64,000 nt of DNA from Mesorhizobium sp. GbtcB19 (GTDB taxonomy: Bacteria > Pseudomonadota > Alphaproteobacteria > Rhizobiales > Rhizobiaceae), in contig NZ_JAGXJY010000001.1 of assembly GCF_019091085.1 (NCBI RefSeq), forward strand, positions 186,001 through 250,000. Reading direction: 5' to 3'. The notes beneath the pieces were generated by a model that ran no database searches, was not told the origin of the DNA, and was given only the letters and a program-made list of their open reading frames with translations. This document shows, piece after piece, positions 26,591-36,885 of the stretch. Position 1 is the first letter of the stretch, and each line of letters opens with the position of its first letter. The position numbers and the translations under genes were made by a program.

Positions 26591-28246
26591 ATGAGGGGTT
26601 GGACGGGGGCCGAATTGCCGAACGACGCGCAGTTGCGAGCGCAGCGCAGAAGCTGGACCTGCGCGCTCGAGGACTTCGCTGGTGTCAATGGCACCGGGGT
26701 GCTGATCGCCCCCGATCTCGTGCTAACAAATTTTCATGTCATTCAGAAGCTGCAAAAGTCGTTGCAAGACAACCCAAGGCGCCTCGCCGACGCGCGAATT
26801 CATTTCGACTACTTTCAACAGGGCGCGGGGGAAAGTTTCGGGCTAGCGGCAACTGATTGGTTGCCGGCATTCTCGCCATTCGCCAAACGTGACCTCAACA
26901 TCCAAGAGCCCCCCGCGCCTGATAAACTCGATTACGCAGTTATCCGGCTTGCTAGAAGGATAGGCGAAGAGCCCTTGCCCGCAGGCAATGCGGCCGGTTG
27001 GCCCGACGGAACCAAGCCGGCCAAGCGGGGCTGGCTTATCTTGCCCGCGCCCGAAACGCGCCCCACGACCGGCGCCAACATCGTTCTCTACCATCATCCC
27101 TGCGGGTTCGTCGAAAACCAGTTCCAGAGCCTGCCCATGGGTGAGACGCGGGGAAGGGTCACGGAGGTTGATGTAGGCTGGCTGCGAGTTGCACATGATG
27201 CGAATACCCAGCACGGCTCGTCCGGCGCGATCTGCTATGGTGACAATCTGGAGCCAATCGCCCTGCACCATGCCGGTGATCCGGAGTCGGCGCTCGGCGA
27301 ACAGTTTCCAAATCAGAGACCCCTGCCCCCCGGTCAGCGCGCGATACCCCTCGGCGCTATAGTTGCGCAACTCTGCCACTCGCCGATCTATCAATCTATG
27401 CTGCCGGCGAAGGATCCGCCGATCAGGACCATTTTCGATCCGACCCAAGAAGCGATCAAACTGGAACTTCTCAAAACGCGGCACAAGCGGGCTATGGCAT
27501 TGCTCGATCGGGATGATCCTCAGTGGGACATCCTCGATTCTATTAACACCGCAAACAGCGTAGTGCATGCTATTGCCTGCCGCTCAGTTGATGGGCTGGA
27601 GTTCTTTATGCGGCGCCTGCGAGAGGCCAGTCTTGGCCTGAAACAGCTGCCTCGCCCTGAACTGCAGGAGCGGATCTCACGCTTCCTCAACGAGGGCCTC
27701 TCCGAAAACGGTTGGGGGGACGGGTCGGCCTCCGTCGACACGCGTCTGACGCCTGTCGACGCAGCCGCCAAGATCGTCCGGAAGATCGAAAGCGAGATCA
27801 GGCAAGATCAAGGAACGGTCTTTGCCATCGGCCAAACATTCGCAAGATTTGACTTCGAGCGGGAGCGCCAGCTCATCACCGAAGTTGCACGCTGTTGCAC
27901 ACCCCTGCTTGGCACTGGACAGGCTAAGTTCCAAGTCTTCTTCATCTATCAGGATAATGCGCCAACGCCCCGAAAATGGGCAGCCGAGCGCGCATCGGTC
28001 GCGGAACTCTGGGCAAGTCCGCCACCTAAGGGTTCAAATCTTGGCCAGTGTTTGAATTTCGATGACATGAGCCGCGATCAGATGAAGGGATGGATCTCGG
28101 CGATCAACAACGCCTTCCAGATAAACAGCGAGGATCTGTGCAACCGGATGGACGATATTTTTGCGGACCAGAAAATACCGTTCGCGGCACTTGAGCCCAA
28201 GCTCAGGGACATTACCAAGGTTTTTTGCGAGATAACAAGAAAATAG
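26591..28246 (+). CDS. Trypsin-like serine protease with iSTAND-like C-terminal region
   Basis: The N-terminal half (about residues 25-235) is a trypsin-fold protease with all three catalytic residues: His49 in TNFHV, Asp114 in LDYAVIRL and Ser211 in HGSSGAI. There is no signal peptide, so it should act in the cytoplasm. The second half (about 285-551) begins with a short ALLDRDDPQW motif and later has GLEFFMRRLREA, recalling the inactive-STAND regions seen in conflict systems; that match is tentative. It leads the operon, 12 bases before the MoxR gene. Proteases of this layout are thought to be activated when a partner signal is received. Confidence 0.75.
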   Translation: MRGWTGAELPNDAQLRAQRRSWTCALEDFAGVNGTGVLIAPDLVLTNFHVIQKLQKSLQDNPRRLADARIHFDYFQQGAGESFGLAATDWLPAFSPFAKRDLNIQEPPAPDKLDYAVIRLARRIGEEPLPAGNAAGWPDGTKPAKRGWLILPAPETRPTTGANIVLYHHPCGFVENQFQSLPMGETRGRVTEVDVGWLRVAHDANTQHGSSGAICYGDNLEPIALHHAGDPESALGEQFPNQRPLPPGQRAIPLGAIVAQLCHSPIYQSMLPAKDPPIRTIFDPTQEAIKLELLKTRHKRAMALLDRDDPQWDILDSINTANSVVHAIACRSVDGLEFFMRRLREASLGLKQLPRPELQERISRFLNEGLSENGWGDGSASVDTRLTPVDAAAKIVRKIESEIRQDQGTVFAIGQTFARFDFERERQLITEVARCCTPLLGTGQAKFQVFFIYQDNAPTPRKWAAERASVAELWASPPPKGSNLGQCLNFDDMSRDQMKGWISAINNAFQINSEDLCNRMDDIFADQKIPFAALEPKLRDITKVFCEITRK

Positions 28247-28258
28247 GAAACAGCGGCA

Positions 28259-29332
28259 ATGTGGTTCAATTCCTTCTCGGATCAAAAAGAGGATAAGGAA
28301 GCGCCGCTGACTGCCAATGGCATGGCGGAGTATTACAAGGGCAAGGGCTACGTCTTCAATCCGGAACTGGAAGCTGCGGTCGATGTTGCAATCGGGCTCG
28401 GACGGCCGTTATTAGTCTCGGGAGAGCCGGGCGGCGGCAAGACCGAGCTTGGCTTTGCGATCGCCCGGCGGCTTGGCATTTCCAGGCTCTATTTCTTTTC
28501 GACACGGTCAGTCTCCGAAGCCCGTGACCTCTTCTACGTTTATGACGCGGTTCGACGTTTTCGCGACGCGAACTTCCGCAACGCCGACCACGAAAAGCCG
28601 GTGACTGCGGCCAACTACATCGACTACCAGGCGCTCGGGGCGGCTATCCTCGATGCGCAACCTTACGCCAGCGTCGCTCACATGCTCGACGGCGAGCGAG
28701 CCTATCTACATCCTGAAGACCCCCAATCCGACCTGCCGAAAGAGGACCGACACGCACAGCGCTCGATTGTCATCATCGACGAAATCGACAAGGCATCACG
28801 CGATTTTCCCAACGACGTGCTGTCCGAAATCGAGACCTTGCAGTTTGCCGTGCCCGAACTGGGCAGCAGCAACGCGGGTCCCGAATCGAAGCGCCCGCAG
28901 ACGCCGAGTTTCCCCGCGGATCCTTTGCTCCGACCCATCATCGTCATCACCTCGAACGAGGAACGCCAACTTCCCGACGCCTTCCTGCGCCGCTGCGTGT
29001 TCCACCAAATTCAGTTTCCCGACGACACACAGCTGCACGAGATCATCGAAAACAACCTCAAGCGGCGCTTTCTCAAGACCGGCGTCAATCTGGTGCTAGA
29101 CGAAGGCGACCGAGCTGCGTTGCTAGGCCTTGTCGGCAGGTTCCGTAACCAGCCTGTCGACAAGAAGGCCGGCGTCTCCGAGATCGTCGACGCCGCGTTC
29201 TTGCTAGCTTCGCCCAGGGGCGCGGACCAGGAACCGCTCGGCGTGCGGCTGGAGGCGGCGATGGTGGCGCTGGCCAAGCTGAAAAACGACCGCGACCTCC
29301 TGCGCGCCCTGCTGCCGTCAAAGGCGGGCTGA
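28259..29332 (+). CDS. MoxR-type AAA+ ATPase
   Basis: Residues 55-62 form Walker A (GEPGGGKT), residues about 170-177 Walker B (VIIDEID), and IVITSNEERQLPDAFLRRC carries sensor 1 and the arginine finger region. The insertion pattern and the C-terminal lid (about 265-350) are of the MoxR/RavA kind, which remodel partner proteins, often those with vWA domains. The neighbour with a vWA-like domain starts 16 bases after the stop, which fits a MoxR-vWA pair. Confidence 0.88.
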   Translation: MWFNSFSDQKEDKEAPLTANGMAEYYKGKGYVFNPELEAAVDVAIGLGRPLLVSGEPGGGKTELGFAIARRLGISRLYFFSTRSVSEARDLFYVYDAVRRFRDANFRNADHEKPVTAANYIDYQALGAAILDAQPYASVAHMLDGERAYLHPEDPQSDLPKEDRHAQRSIVIIDEIDKASRDFPNDVLSEIETLQFAVPELGSSNAGPESKRPQTPSFPADPLLRPIIVITSNEERQLPDAFLRRCVFHQIQFPDDTQLHEIIENNLKRRFLKTGVNLVLDEGDRAALLGLVGRFRNQPVDKKAGVSEIVDAAFLLASPRGADQEPLGVRLEAAMVALAKLKNDRDLLRALLPSKAG

Positions 29333-29348
29333 ACAAGCGGCCAGCGCC

Positions 29349-32300
29349 ATGCAACACGCGGAACCCTATCGCTTTGTGTGGGATGAGGCCGAGCTCAGCG
29401 CCTTCTTCCTGGCCTATGAGCGCGAACGGATCACGGCAGGTGTCGGCGCCACCTTGCAGCATGTGTCCATCCGCCAGCGCGCCGACGCCATCATGACGAT
29501 GACCGGGCTCAATGTCGGCGCCTGCTGGCGACGCGTCGGGGAGGAGAGCGCAAAGGCGCTTTGGCGCCGTTATCTCACGCCCGTCCTTGCCGAGACGCGC
29601 GAGTCGGCGGCGGCGCTCGACCGCGCGATCGAGGACAACCCACTGCCGGGGTATTTCGAGCCGGCGGTCGGAACCGAGGCGGAGCTAGGGCGGGGGCCGA
29701 CCGTGCCGCCTGTCGAGAAATCGAAACCGCGGCCACGACCCCGAGTTGGTTTGGCCGACATCTGGAAGGCCCTCCTTCACGTCGTCGTCCGCCGAGAGAC
29801 GGGGGCCGCGATCGGGGTACTGGCGGGGGCTGTCCTGTCGCTGTGGCTTTGGGCGAGTTTCGGCGGGAAGGACGAACCCGCCCCGTCAAACTGTCCGCCT
29901 GCCTGCGTCACCGCCGACCCGCATGCCGCGGCACCAGCGCAAGTCGCAACCGATCCGTCGCGGCCGGTGGACGAGGCGCGCTCGGCTCGGCTGCGCTTCC
30001 TCGACATAACGATAGCGGCCGCGGAACAATACAGGTTCAGCATCTCGCCCTATACGCTGGCCGAATATTATGCCGGCGAAGCCGACTTCGTCGGCGAGCC
30101 GGCGCTGTTCCTGCAGGCGATGCTGAAGCGCTGGCCGCTGCCGGCGTACGAACCGATCCCGCCGACGCTCGCCGGCGCCTATGCGCTCGGCCAGTATTCG
30201 CTTGCGGCCGCCGAACTCGATCTGGCGACCGGGCTCGACCGCGACCGGCTGAAGCTCGGCATCGACGTAGCGACGCAGGAAACGCCCGACGATGCCGAAG
30301 GCGCCCAGGCCCGGCTCTATGCCAGGATAGAGGCCTTTCGCTATGGCGAAACGGAGGAGTTGGTCCGCCGCACCATCGCCGACCGCTTCAAAGTCGATGT
30401 CAGCAGGGTGACCGGATCCTCGCTGCTTGCCGATAGCGGAATGGACGACGGCGATGTCCTTCAATTGGTCGGTGTGCTGCAGGATGCCATAGGTGTCAGG
30501 ATTCCCGACACGCTCGCCAGGCCGATCCTCAACTCCAGGGCAAAGGTCACGGTAGCCGATGTCGCGCGTGTCGTGGCGGCGGCGCTCGACCAGCCCGTGC
30601 TGCAAGGCGGCATGCAACCGGTTCCCCGACGCTGGCCCGACTGGCCACGCTGGCTGCTCTTCCTCCCTCTGCTGCCAGTGCTCGGCTGGGCTCTTGTCAG
30701 CGGCTGGCGCGCATGGAACGCCGCACTGACCAACCCGCCGGAAAGCCTACGCGGCACACCGACGCCGATTGCCTCGCGCGAGCTCGCCAACACCGCGCCG
30801 AAGCCCGAACGCCGGTTGGCGCGGCAGATTTCATGGCACCCGCCAGTGCCCTCCGGACGGCTTGACGTCAGGCGCAGCATCGCGCAGACGGTGCAGCGCG
30901 GCGGGTTCGCCCAGCCCGTCTTCGGCACGCGCAGCCGTTCGGCGGAATTCCTGTTCCTGGTACCGCGCCACCGCGACAACGACCATGAGCGCGAGCGCAT
31001 CGCTAGGCTCATTGCCGCGCTTGAGGCGGGCGGCGCCACCCTCAACGTCTACGAATACAGTCCGGACCCACGCACGCTGGTCGGCGCCAGCGCGCGCAGC
31101 ACGCAATCGGGGCCGCTCGACCTGCGCGCTCTGCAGGAATTGCACGGCGACGCACAGCTCGTTCTAGTCACCGACGGCAACGACCTCATCGACTACTTTT
31201 CCATGCGACCTTATCCATTCGTTGCCGAGAACCTGCGCGCATGGCCGGCGCGCATGCTGCTGACGCCGATACCCATGGCGGAATGGGGCGAGCGAGAGAT
31301 GAACCTGTCCGCAGCACTTGCCGCCCCGATCGGCCGTGCAACATCGGAAGGGTTTCAGGATCTCGCTGCCGGCTTCGGCACGCGCCGCATCGCCCGCTGG
31401 CGTCCGCCATCGCCAGTCTCGGGCGGCGGTATCCGCGAACTGGTCGAGCGTATCCAGGACTGGTTGAAGGCGACGGCCGCCCTGCTCGGCGCCACGCACT
31501 CGGTGCCGCCGCGCCCCGAAATGGTGCGCGACAACGACTATCTAATGCTTTCCGACATAGCTCCACCCGATGGGCTGCGTGCCGAACTGGTCGAGGCCCT
31601 GCGCAAGTGGCTCGGCGCCGACGGCTTCTACTGGCTGGCGGCCTGCGCCGGCTATCCGCAGTTGCGCTACGCAATCACCGTCTATCTCGGCACCCGACTT
31701 TACGGCTCGCGTGGGCCTATCTACGAGGAGGAGGATATGGCCAAGCTCTGCATGCTGCCTTGGTTCCGGCAAGGCCGCATGCCGTTATGGCTTCGCGAAA
31801 GCCTGTTTGCGGCGTTGCCCCCCGATAAGCGCAGCGCGGTTGGCCGGACGCTGGCGGCGATGCTAAGCAGTGCGCGCGCGGCTGAAAGCGTGTCTTCCAA
31901 GGCCACTGCCGCGGAGAAATCGCACAGAGAAGCCCGAGATAGGCGGGGGCTAACCATCTGGCTGCCCGACGAGAACGGCGCCGAGATCGCGCCCGACGAG
32001 GTGGTGGCCGACTTCATGCTGCGTGACATGCCCGAGGTATTGCCAACGCTGCACCTGTCGGTCAGCAGCGCAATTTTCCGCCGGCGCGCGCTTCGCATTG
32101 TGCTGGTGCGTGTCGCCGCCATCGCGGCCATCGGGCTTTGGTGCTGGGCGATGCTGCGGTTCTGGCCGTCAAGCGCCAACGCGCCGCACGCGCCAGGTGT
32201 ATGGCTGCCGCTGATAGCGGTTGCGGTCGTCACGGCTTTCGGTCTGCTGGCGGTCGCGGTTTACCGGCGTCTGAAAAGTCTCGGCTGGTTTGCCGGGCGC

Positions 32301-32390
32301 TCGTCCGCAGCGCTGGGACTTGAGCAGCGGGGCGAGAATAGCGACACTTCAGCCATGCCGTCACGTGACCCCAGCGAGGTGCTCGGATGA
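29349..32390 (+). CDS. Four-helix membrane protein with acyl-carrier-like and vWA-like domains
   Basis: The 1013-residue protein has an N-terminal cytoplasmic domain (1-140) and a first helix at about 145-175. A probable periplasmic region follows, whose end (338-415) reads like an acyl carrier protein. A second helix lies at about 431-452, then a vWA-like domain (534-677) with LFLVPRHRDND, LVLVTDGNDLIDYFS and WPARMLLTPIPMAEWG. Two C-terminal helices lie at about 914-939 and 951-972. In the carrier-like segment the serine that would hold phosphopantetheine is Asp367. The vWA part lacks an obvious DxSxS metal site. It overlaps the next gene by four bases. Confidence 0.7.
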   Translation: MQHAEPYRFVWDEAELSAFFLAYERERITAGVGATLQHVSIRQRADAIMTMTGLNVGACWRRVGEESAKALWRRYLTPVLAETRESAAALDRAIEDNPLPGYFEPAVGTEAELGRGPTVPPVEKSKPRPRPRVGLADIWKALLHVVVRRETGAAIGVLAGAVLSLWLWASFGGKDEPAPSNCPPACVTADPHAAAPAQVATDPSRPVDEARSARLRFLDITIAAAEQYRFSISPYTLAEYYAGEADFVGEPALFLQAMLKRWPLPAYEPIPPTLAGAYALGQYSLAAAELDLATGLDRDRLKLGIDVATQETPDDAEGAQARLYARIEAFRYGETEELVRRTIADRFKVDVSRVTGSSLLADSGMDDGDVLQLVGVLQDAIGVRIPDTLARPILNSRAKVTVADVARVVAAALDQPVLQGGMQPVPRRWPDWPRWLLFLPLLPVLGWALVSGWRAWNAALTNPPESLRGTPTPIASRELANTAPKPERRLARQISWHPPVPSGRLDVRRSIAQTVQRGGFAQPVFGTRSRSAEFLFLVPRHRDNDHERERIARLIAALEAGGATLNVYEYSPDPRTLVGASARSTQSGPLDLRALQELHGDAQLVLVTDGNDLIDYFSMRPYPFVAENLRAWPARMLLTPIPMAEWGEREMNLSAALAAPIGRATSEGFQDLAAGFGTRRIARWRPPSPVSGGGIRELVERIQDWLKATAALLGATHSVPPRPEMVRDNDYLMLSDIAPPDGLRAELVEALRKWLGADGFYWLAACAGYPQLRYAITVYLGTRLYGSRGPIYEEEDMAKLCMLPWFRQGRMPLWLRESLFAALPPDKRSAVGRTLAAMLSSARAAESVSSKATAAEKSHREARDRRGLTIWLPDENGAEIAPDEVVADFMLRDMPEVLPTLHLSVSSAIFRRRALRIVLVRVAAIAAIGLWCWAMLRFWPSSANAPHAPGVWLPLIAVAVVTAFGLLAVAVYRRLKSLGWFAGRSSAALGLEQRGENSDTSAMPSRDPSEVLG

Positions 32391-35300
32391 TGGCGGAATC
32401 GGAAAAGCCTGAACTTGAAGGGATGGAACACCAGCAACCGCTGGCGCCACAGAGCAGTGATCGGTTGCAACACCAGGAGACTTTCGATGAACCGGCGAAA
32501 ACCGGCCCCGGACTAAGAGAGGAACAAGCTACCAACCTTGAGCAGACACCCAATCGGGCAACTGGATCGTTGTCGGCTGACCCGGATGCTTCGCAGTCGT
32601 TAACGCGTTCCGGGCAGGCTACCGACGCGCCCTCAACTGGCGCCACGCAATATCAGCCGCAGGCGCGAGACGTCAGCACCATATCTGGGCGGTTCCCTGC
32701 GGCCACGCGTGGATACCTGCGACGCTTAAAAACCGGCCTACATGGCGCGCTTCGTCTCATGTGGCGCGTCCCGGCGACCGGTTTTGTCCTCGTCGGCGCG
32801 CTGGCGGCAGGATTCTGCGTCCAGTGGCTCGTGGGCGGTGCCGAAACCGCGCTCGACGGAGAGATCGCTCAGCCAAATGTCGCACAGGAGATGGTGACTA
32901 GCTTGGTGTGGCTAGCCGACGACCAGATTGGGATCGGAACGGCCAGCGGTGCGTTCCATCTTCATGGCATAGGCGACGGTCGGACGGTATCGATGACGGC
33001 GACGAAGGACCCGATCGTCGGTATCGCTGGCTTGCCAATGAAAGGAGGAGTTGGAACTCACGGCTTCTTCTCGGTCGTTGTCAGCGCCAATCTCACTCAG
33101 AAATTCGAGCCAGGGGCACCCTCCGCCGCTCCTTTGCGGCGAGTATTTCTGGGCACCGGGACGACTGATCTGGAGGCCGACGACGGGCTTTTTGCTATTG
33201 GCCCTGGAGCACCGGTGCCTATTGTCGCCGGACGCCGCATACTGCCGGCCAATCAGCAGCAGCAACAACAAATGGCGCCGCTGACGCCGGTGACGGGTCT
33301 TTTTCGCTACGATGTCAGTGCGGACGGAAAGCCACGGGAGGTCGGCCAGGTGGAAAGCCTCGGGAACGTCCGGGCATTGGCCGCGACGCCGGACGGCACC
33401 TTTGCAGTCGCCGGTACGGACAACGGGCAGGTATTTGCCATCGACCTTCTTCAGACTGATCTCAAACGAAGCAAGGAGTTGATGCCGTTCCGGATCGGCA
33501 CGGCGGGCGCCGCGATGATCCCGCCGCGTTCTGGTGCGGCAGTGACGCGCTCTCCTGTGGTCGCCGTTGCCGCCGGCGGCACCATAAGCAGCCCAGTGAT
33601 TGCTGCTGCAAACGCTGATGGACTGATCTCGGTATTTAAGGCCATCCCCGACAAGCCGCAGCAAAGCCTACTGGTCAACGATCTCTCTGCCTTCAACTAT
33701 CAGCTAAACGAAGCGGGCCTTCCCGCTACAAACTGGCATACTCAAGCCATTGCCGGGAAATATACGCTCAGAACAATCAGCAATGATGGCAGCCGGATTG
33801 TTGTTAGCAAATGGAACGCCGGTACTCAAGCCGAAGAATACTTTATGACCACAATTAACAAAGACGGCGCCTTTAGTGAGCCGCTCAGATTGCCGGAGCC
33901 GTTCGTCTACAATGAAGGCCCAATCACGTTTCCCGCTATGGCCGATGCAATTTATTTTGGCGGAGCGGTTTCTGATGTAGTTCGTAGGGCGGCTTTGAAA
34001 ATGGCCTCGGATTCGCAAAAATCGGGTGGAAGGGGTATTGCTGCGATATCAGTCGACCGCAACCGTGATGCTGCGTTGATCTGGATGTTCGATGCCACCG
34101 TTGCGCTTGTGACGGTCGCAGACCCGCTGCCGCGCGAAATCGACCTTGTGAACGGCCTTACTCCAACCGCATTCGGCGCGGATGGCCACATGAGCCAGGT
34201 TGGCGCGATCAATGCCGACGGCCATTTGTTGGCAACAATCGGCTTGGACGGGCAGCTTAATATATACAATCTCCACCAACCAAGTATAGTTCAGAAGAGT
34301 AAAGAAGCACCATCAAAATTGAATATGGGTGCGCCATCCCTTTCTTTTTCATCAGATAACCGACGAATCGTCGTGTGCAATCTTGATGGTTCTATCGAAA
34401 TTTATTCGGCAACGGATCTCCATCTAATTCGGAGGGATGAGACCCAACGCACTTTTTCTAACATAAGTGGATGCGCAGGCGATTTCATCCTGCGCGGGAC
34501 CTCGGAACGGTCCTTCGAGATGATCGCCACCGCGACCGGGTTACCCGTCCTCAGCGCCGATATGGGACAGCCAATAGAGGATATGGAAGTATCGGGTGAC
34601 GGTAAGACGGCTGCCTTCAGTTTGGCCGACGGCAGCCTAAGGGTCTGGCGCAAAGTCGACAGCCCTGGGCTTCATCAGTCTGGCGAAGCGTTTGAGATGG
34701 TGGTTGCCCCGGTCGGTCTGCCGGACGCGGATGGTCTGAAATTCTCTGCCGACGGCGCTAAGCTGATGCTGCGCACCCGCGAGGGAGGGCTCTACGTCGC
34801 GAGAACGGATGTCCGGCAACTCGTCCCGATTTCCGTCCGCTTTACCGAGATTCCTATCGACTCCCCTGCCGTCACCGCTGACATCGCCCCGGATGGCAGC
34901 TTCGTTGTGGTCGGAGAAGCGGACAATTCGCTGGTGCAGATCGACTTGACCGGCGACACGCCCCGCAGTTTCGACCTGCCAGAACACGCAGCGGTGGTTA
35001 ACCAGATCGCGATCTCGCCCGATCGCGCGAAAGTCGCCGCCGCCAGCCTCGACGGGCGGGTGCGCATCGTCGATCTCGCCCGCGAGCGGTTCGTCGCGGG
35101 CCTGCCGCTAGCGGGGCTTGCGTCGCATGGCCAGATGCCGCGGATGATTACACGCCGGCTAGACGACGCGCCCGGCACATTCCCCGACACCGCCTTCCTC
35201 GACCAGCAGTCCGGCGCGCGCGAAGATGCTCCTGCCGTCATCGTGTTCGGCTCCTATCCGAGCCTCGCCGCGGCAACGGCTGGCGTCGATACTGTACTGC

Positions 35301-35557
35301 CGGCGTATCGGAACTTGACTGACAGTGGCGATGCGGCGGTCTATTTCCGGGAAGGCTCCTATCGAGCGGTTTTCGAAACCTCGTTCGGGCGCGCCGAAGC
35401 CATTCTGCAACAAGTGCGTGAACTAGCACCTGAAATAGCCGACGCGTATGTACGCGTTCTGGTGCCCTGGTGCCTGAATGTAAAAGCCCGCGACGGATAC
35501 AAGGAATGCGGCCTGCCGACCCCGCCGGCAGCGGCCGACACCAAGAAGGGCGCATAG
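32387..35557 (+). CDS. Membrane-anchored beta-propeller (WD40-like) protein with SPOR-like C-terminus
   Basis: A Gln/Glu/Ser-rich disordered cytoplasmic region (1-125) is followed by one membrane helix (about 129-150), preceded by basic residues that favour cytoplasmic N-in topology. A long run of propeller blades (about 165-920) then has recurring patterns such as VSGDGKTAAFSLADGSLRVW and ISPDRAKVAAASLDGRVRIVD. The last part (about 945-1035) has VIVFGSYPSLAAA and YRAVFETSFGRAEA, resembling a SPOR peptidoglycan-binding domain. Most of the protein would then be periplasmic. It is not a standard annotated family member. Confidence 0.72.
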   Translation: MMAESEKPELEGMEHQQPLAPQSSDRLQHQETFDEPAKTGPGLREEQATNLEQTPNRATGSLSADPDASQSLTRSGQATDAPSTGATQYQPQARDVSTISGRFPAATRGYLRRLKTGLHGALRLMWRVPATGFVLVGALAAGFCVQWLVGGAETALDGEIAQPNVAQEMVTSLVWLADDQIGIGTASGAFHLHGIGDGRTVSMTATKDPIVGIAGLPMKGGVGTHGFFSVVVSANLTQKFEPGAPSAAPLRRVFLGTGTTDLEADDGLFAIGPGAPVPIVAGRRILPANQQQQQQMAPLTPVTGLFRYDVSADGKPREVGQVESLGNVRALAATPDGTFAVAGTDNGQVFAIDLLQTDLKRSKELMPFRIGTAGAAMIPPRSGAAVTRSPVVAVAAGGTISSPVIAAANADGLISVFKAIPDKPQQSLLVNDLSAFNYQLNEAGLPATNWHTQAIAGKYTLRTISNDGSRIVVSKWNAGTQAEEYFMTTINKDGAFSEPLRLPEPFVYNEGPITFPAMADAIYFGGAVSDVVRRAALKMASDSQKSGGRGIAAISVDRNRDAALIWMFDATVALVTVADPLPREIDLVNGLTPTAFGADGHMSQVGAINADGHLLATIGLDGQLNIYNLHQPSIVQKSKEAPSKLNMGAPSLSFSSDNRRIVVCNLDGSIEIYSATDLHLIRRDETQRTFSNISGCAGDFILRGTSERSFEMIATATGLPVLSADMGQPIEDMEVSGDGKTAAFSLADGSLRVWRKVDSPGLHQSGEAFEMVVAPVGLPDADGLKFSADGAKLMLRTREGGLYVARTDVRQLVPISVRFTEIPIDSPAVTADIAPDGSFVVVGEADNSLVQIDLTGDTPRSFDLPEHAAVVNQIAISPDRAKVAAASLDGRVRIVDLARERFVAGLPLAGLASHGQMPRMITRRLDDAPGTFPDTAFLDQQSGAREDAPAVIVFGSYPSLAAATAGVDTVLPAYRNLTDSGDAAVYFREGSYRAVFETSFGRAEAILQQVRELAPEIADAYVRVLVPWCLNVKARDGYKECGLPTPPAAADTKKGA

Positions 35558-35601
35558 GCCGCGTTTCGGCCGACCAAGCTCAGAAAGGGAGGCGAAAGGC
35601 C

Positions 35602-36885
35602 ATGGCAAAGCAGAAGCGGGCATTCAGCCCGGTGGACTTGGAGTACATCATCATCGAGCGCCCGGTGATCTCGGACAATCTACAGTCCGGCAGTGCCAAC
35701 AATATCAACGAGGGCATTGTTGGTGGCACTTTGGAAATGGCGGCCGAGCCCTCGCCCCCGATCCTCTCGGTGACGTCGGCCGTACTGACGGCCGAGGAGG
35801 CCCAACAACACAATGACACACCCGGCCTAATCGCCATCCCCAACATGCCGGTGACGCTGATCGAGCCGTGCATCGCCGCGGATTTCGACCTTCAGCTTTC
35901 GGTCGACGCGGTGGCCGATGCCAAGGCCAAGAAGATGGCTTGGGGCATCGAAAGCGTCGGTGCCAATCTGTCGATGATGGACGGCAAAGGTGTCAGAGTC
36001 GCAGTTATCGACACTGGTATCGACGGCGCGCATCCCGCTTTCGCCGGTAAGACGATCATCGGTTGCAACTTCACCGGGGGCGATCCGAACGATTTTGCCG
36101 ACGGGAACGGGCACGGCACGCATTGCGCCGGCACTATCTTTGGCGGCGCAGTAGACGATGTGCGCATAGGGGTGGCGCCGGGCGTCAAGGACGTCTTTAT
36201 CGCCAAGGCGCTCGACGATAAGGGACGTGGCTCGACTAAAGCCGTGCTCGATGCGCTGCGCTGGGCGGCGGAGAACAAGGCCCAAGTGGTTTCGATGTCA
36301 ATCGGCTTCGATTTTCCCGGCATGGTGCAGCGGCTAGTGAAGTCCGGTCAAGACGTGCCGTTCGCCACCTCGATCGCGCTCGTTGCTTATCGCGAGACGC
36401 TGAAACAATTCGAGCTATGCGTGGCCGATCTGCTGCAGGAGAACGCGCAGAGCCAAGGGATGGTGATAACCGCGGCTTCGGGCAACGAAAGCCGCGCGAA
36501 TATAAGCCCAAAGAATGTCATTGGCGTCAGCGTGCCCGCGGCCGCCTCGCCCGACATCATCTCGGTGGGAGCCGCGCTTCGCAACGCTGCCGGCGCCTTT
36601 GAGATCGCCCCGTTCTCCAATGTCGGGCCACGACTTAGCGCCCCAGGCGTAGACATCGTCTCGGCCAGAGCCGGCGGTGGACTAGTGGCGATGAACGGCA
36701 CCAGCATGGCCTGCCCGCATGTCGCGGGTTTAGCTGCGTTGTGGTGGCAGAGTGAGCGAGAAGCCGGCAATGCCGATAGCGGGCAGGCGGTCCGAGCTAA
36801 TGTTATTGCCGGTGCAAAGCCGATTGGGTTTGCTCCGGGTGTTCCAGTGGTGAGTCGAGGTAAGGGGCTGGCAAGAGCGCCCTAA
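35602..36885 (+). CDS. Subtilisin-like serine protease (S8 family)
   Basis: A 427-residue S8 protease with the full triad: Asp137 in VAVIDTGIDG, His171 in GNGHGTHCAG and Ser368 in NGTSMACPHVAG. The oxyanion Asn is in ITAASGNES. Residues 1-110 form a non-catalytic N-terminal extension that may act as a regulatory or propeptide-like domain. No signal peptide is present, so the enzyme is probably cytoplasmic. The ATG at 35602 follows AAAGGGAGG; a longer frame to 35470 overlaps the propeller gene. It ends the protease-MoxR operon. Confidence 0.9.
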   Translation: MAKQKRAFSPVDLEYIIIERPVISDNLQSGSANNINEGIVGGTLEMAAEPSPPILSVTSAVLTAEEAQQHNDTPGLIAIPNMPVTLIEPCIAADFDLQLSVDAVADAKAKKMAWGIESVGANLSMMDGKGVRVAVIDTGIDGAHPAFAGKTIIGCNFTGGDPNDFADGNGHGTHCAGTIFGGAVDDVRIGVAPGVKDVFIAKALDDKGRGSTKAVLDALRWAAENKAQVVSMSIGFDFPGMVQRLVKSGQDVPFATSIALVAYRETLKQFELCVADLLQENAQSQGMVITAASGNESRANISPKNVIGVSVPAAASPDIISVGAALRNAAGAFEIAPFSNVGPRLSAPGVDIVSARAGGGLVAMNGTSMACPHVAGLAALWWQSEREAGNADSGQAVRANVIAGAKPIGFAPGVPVVSRGKGLARAP

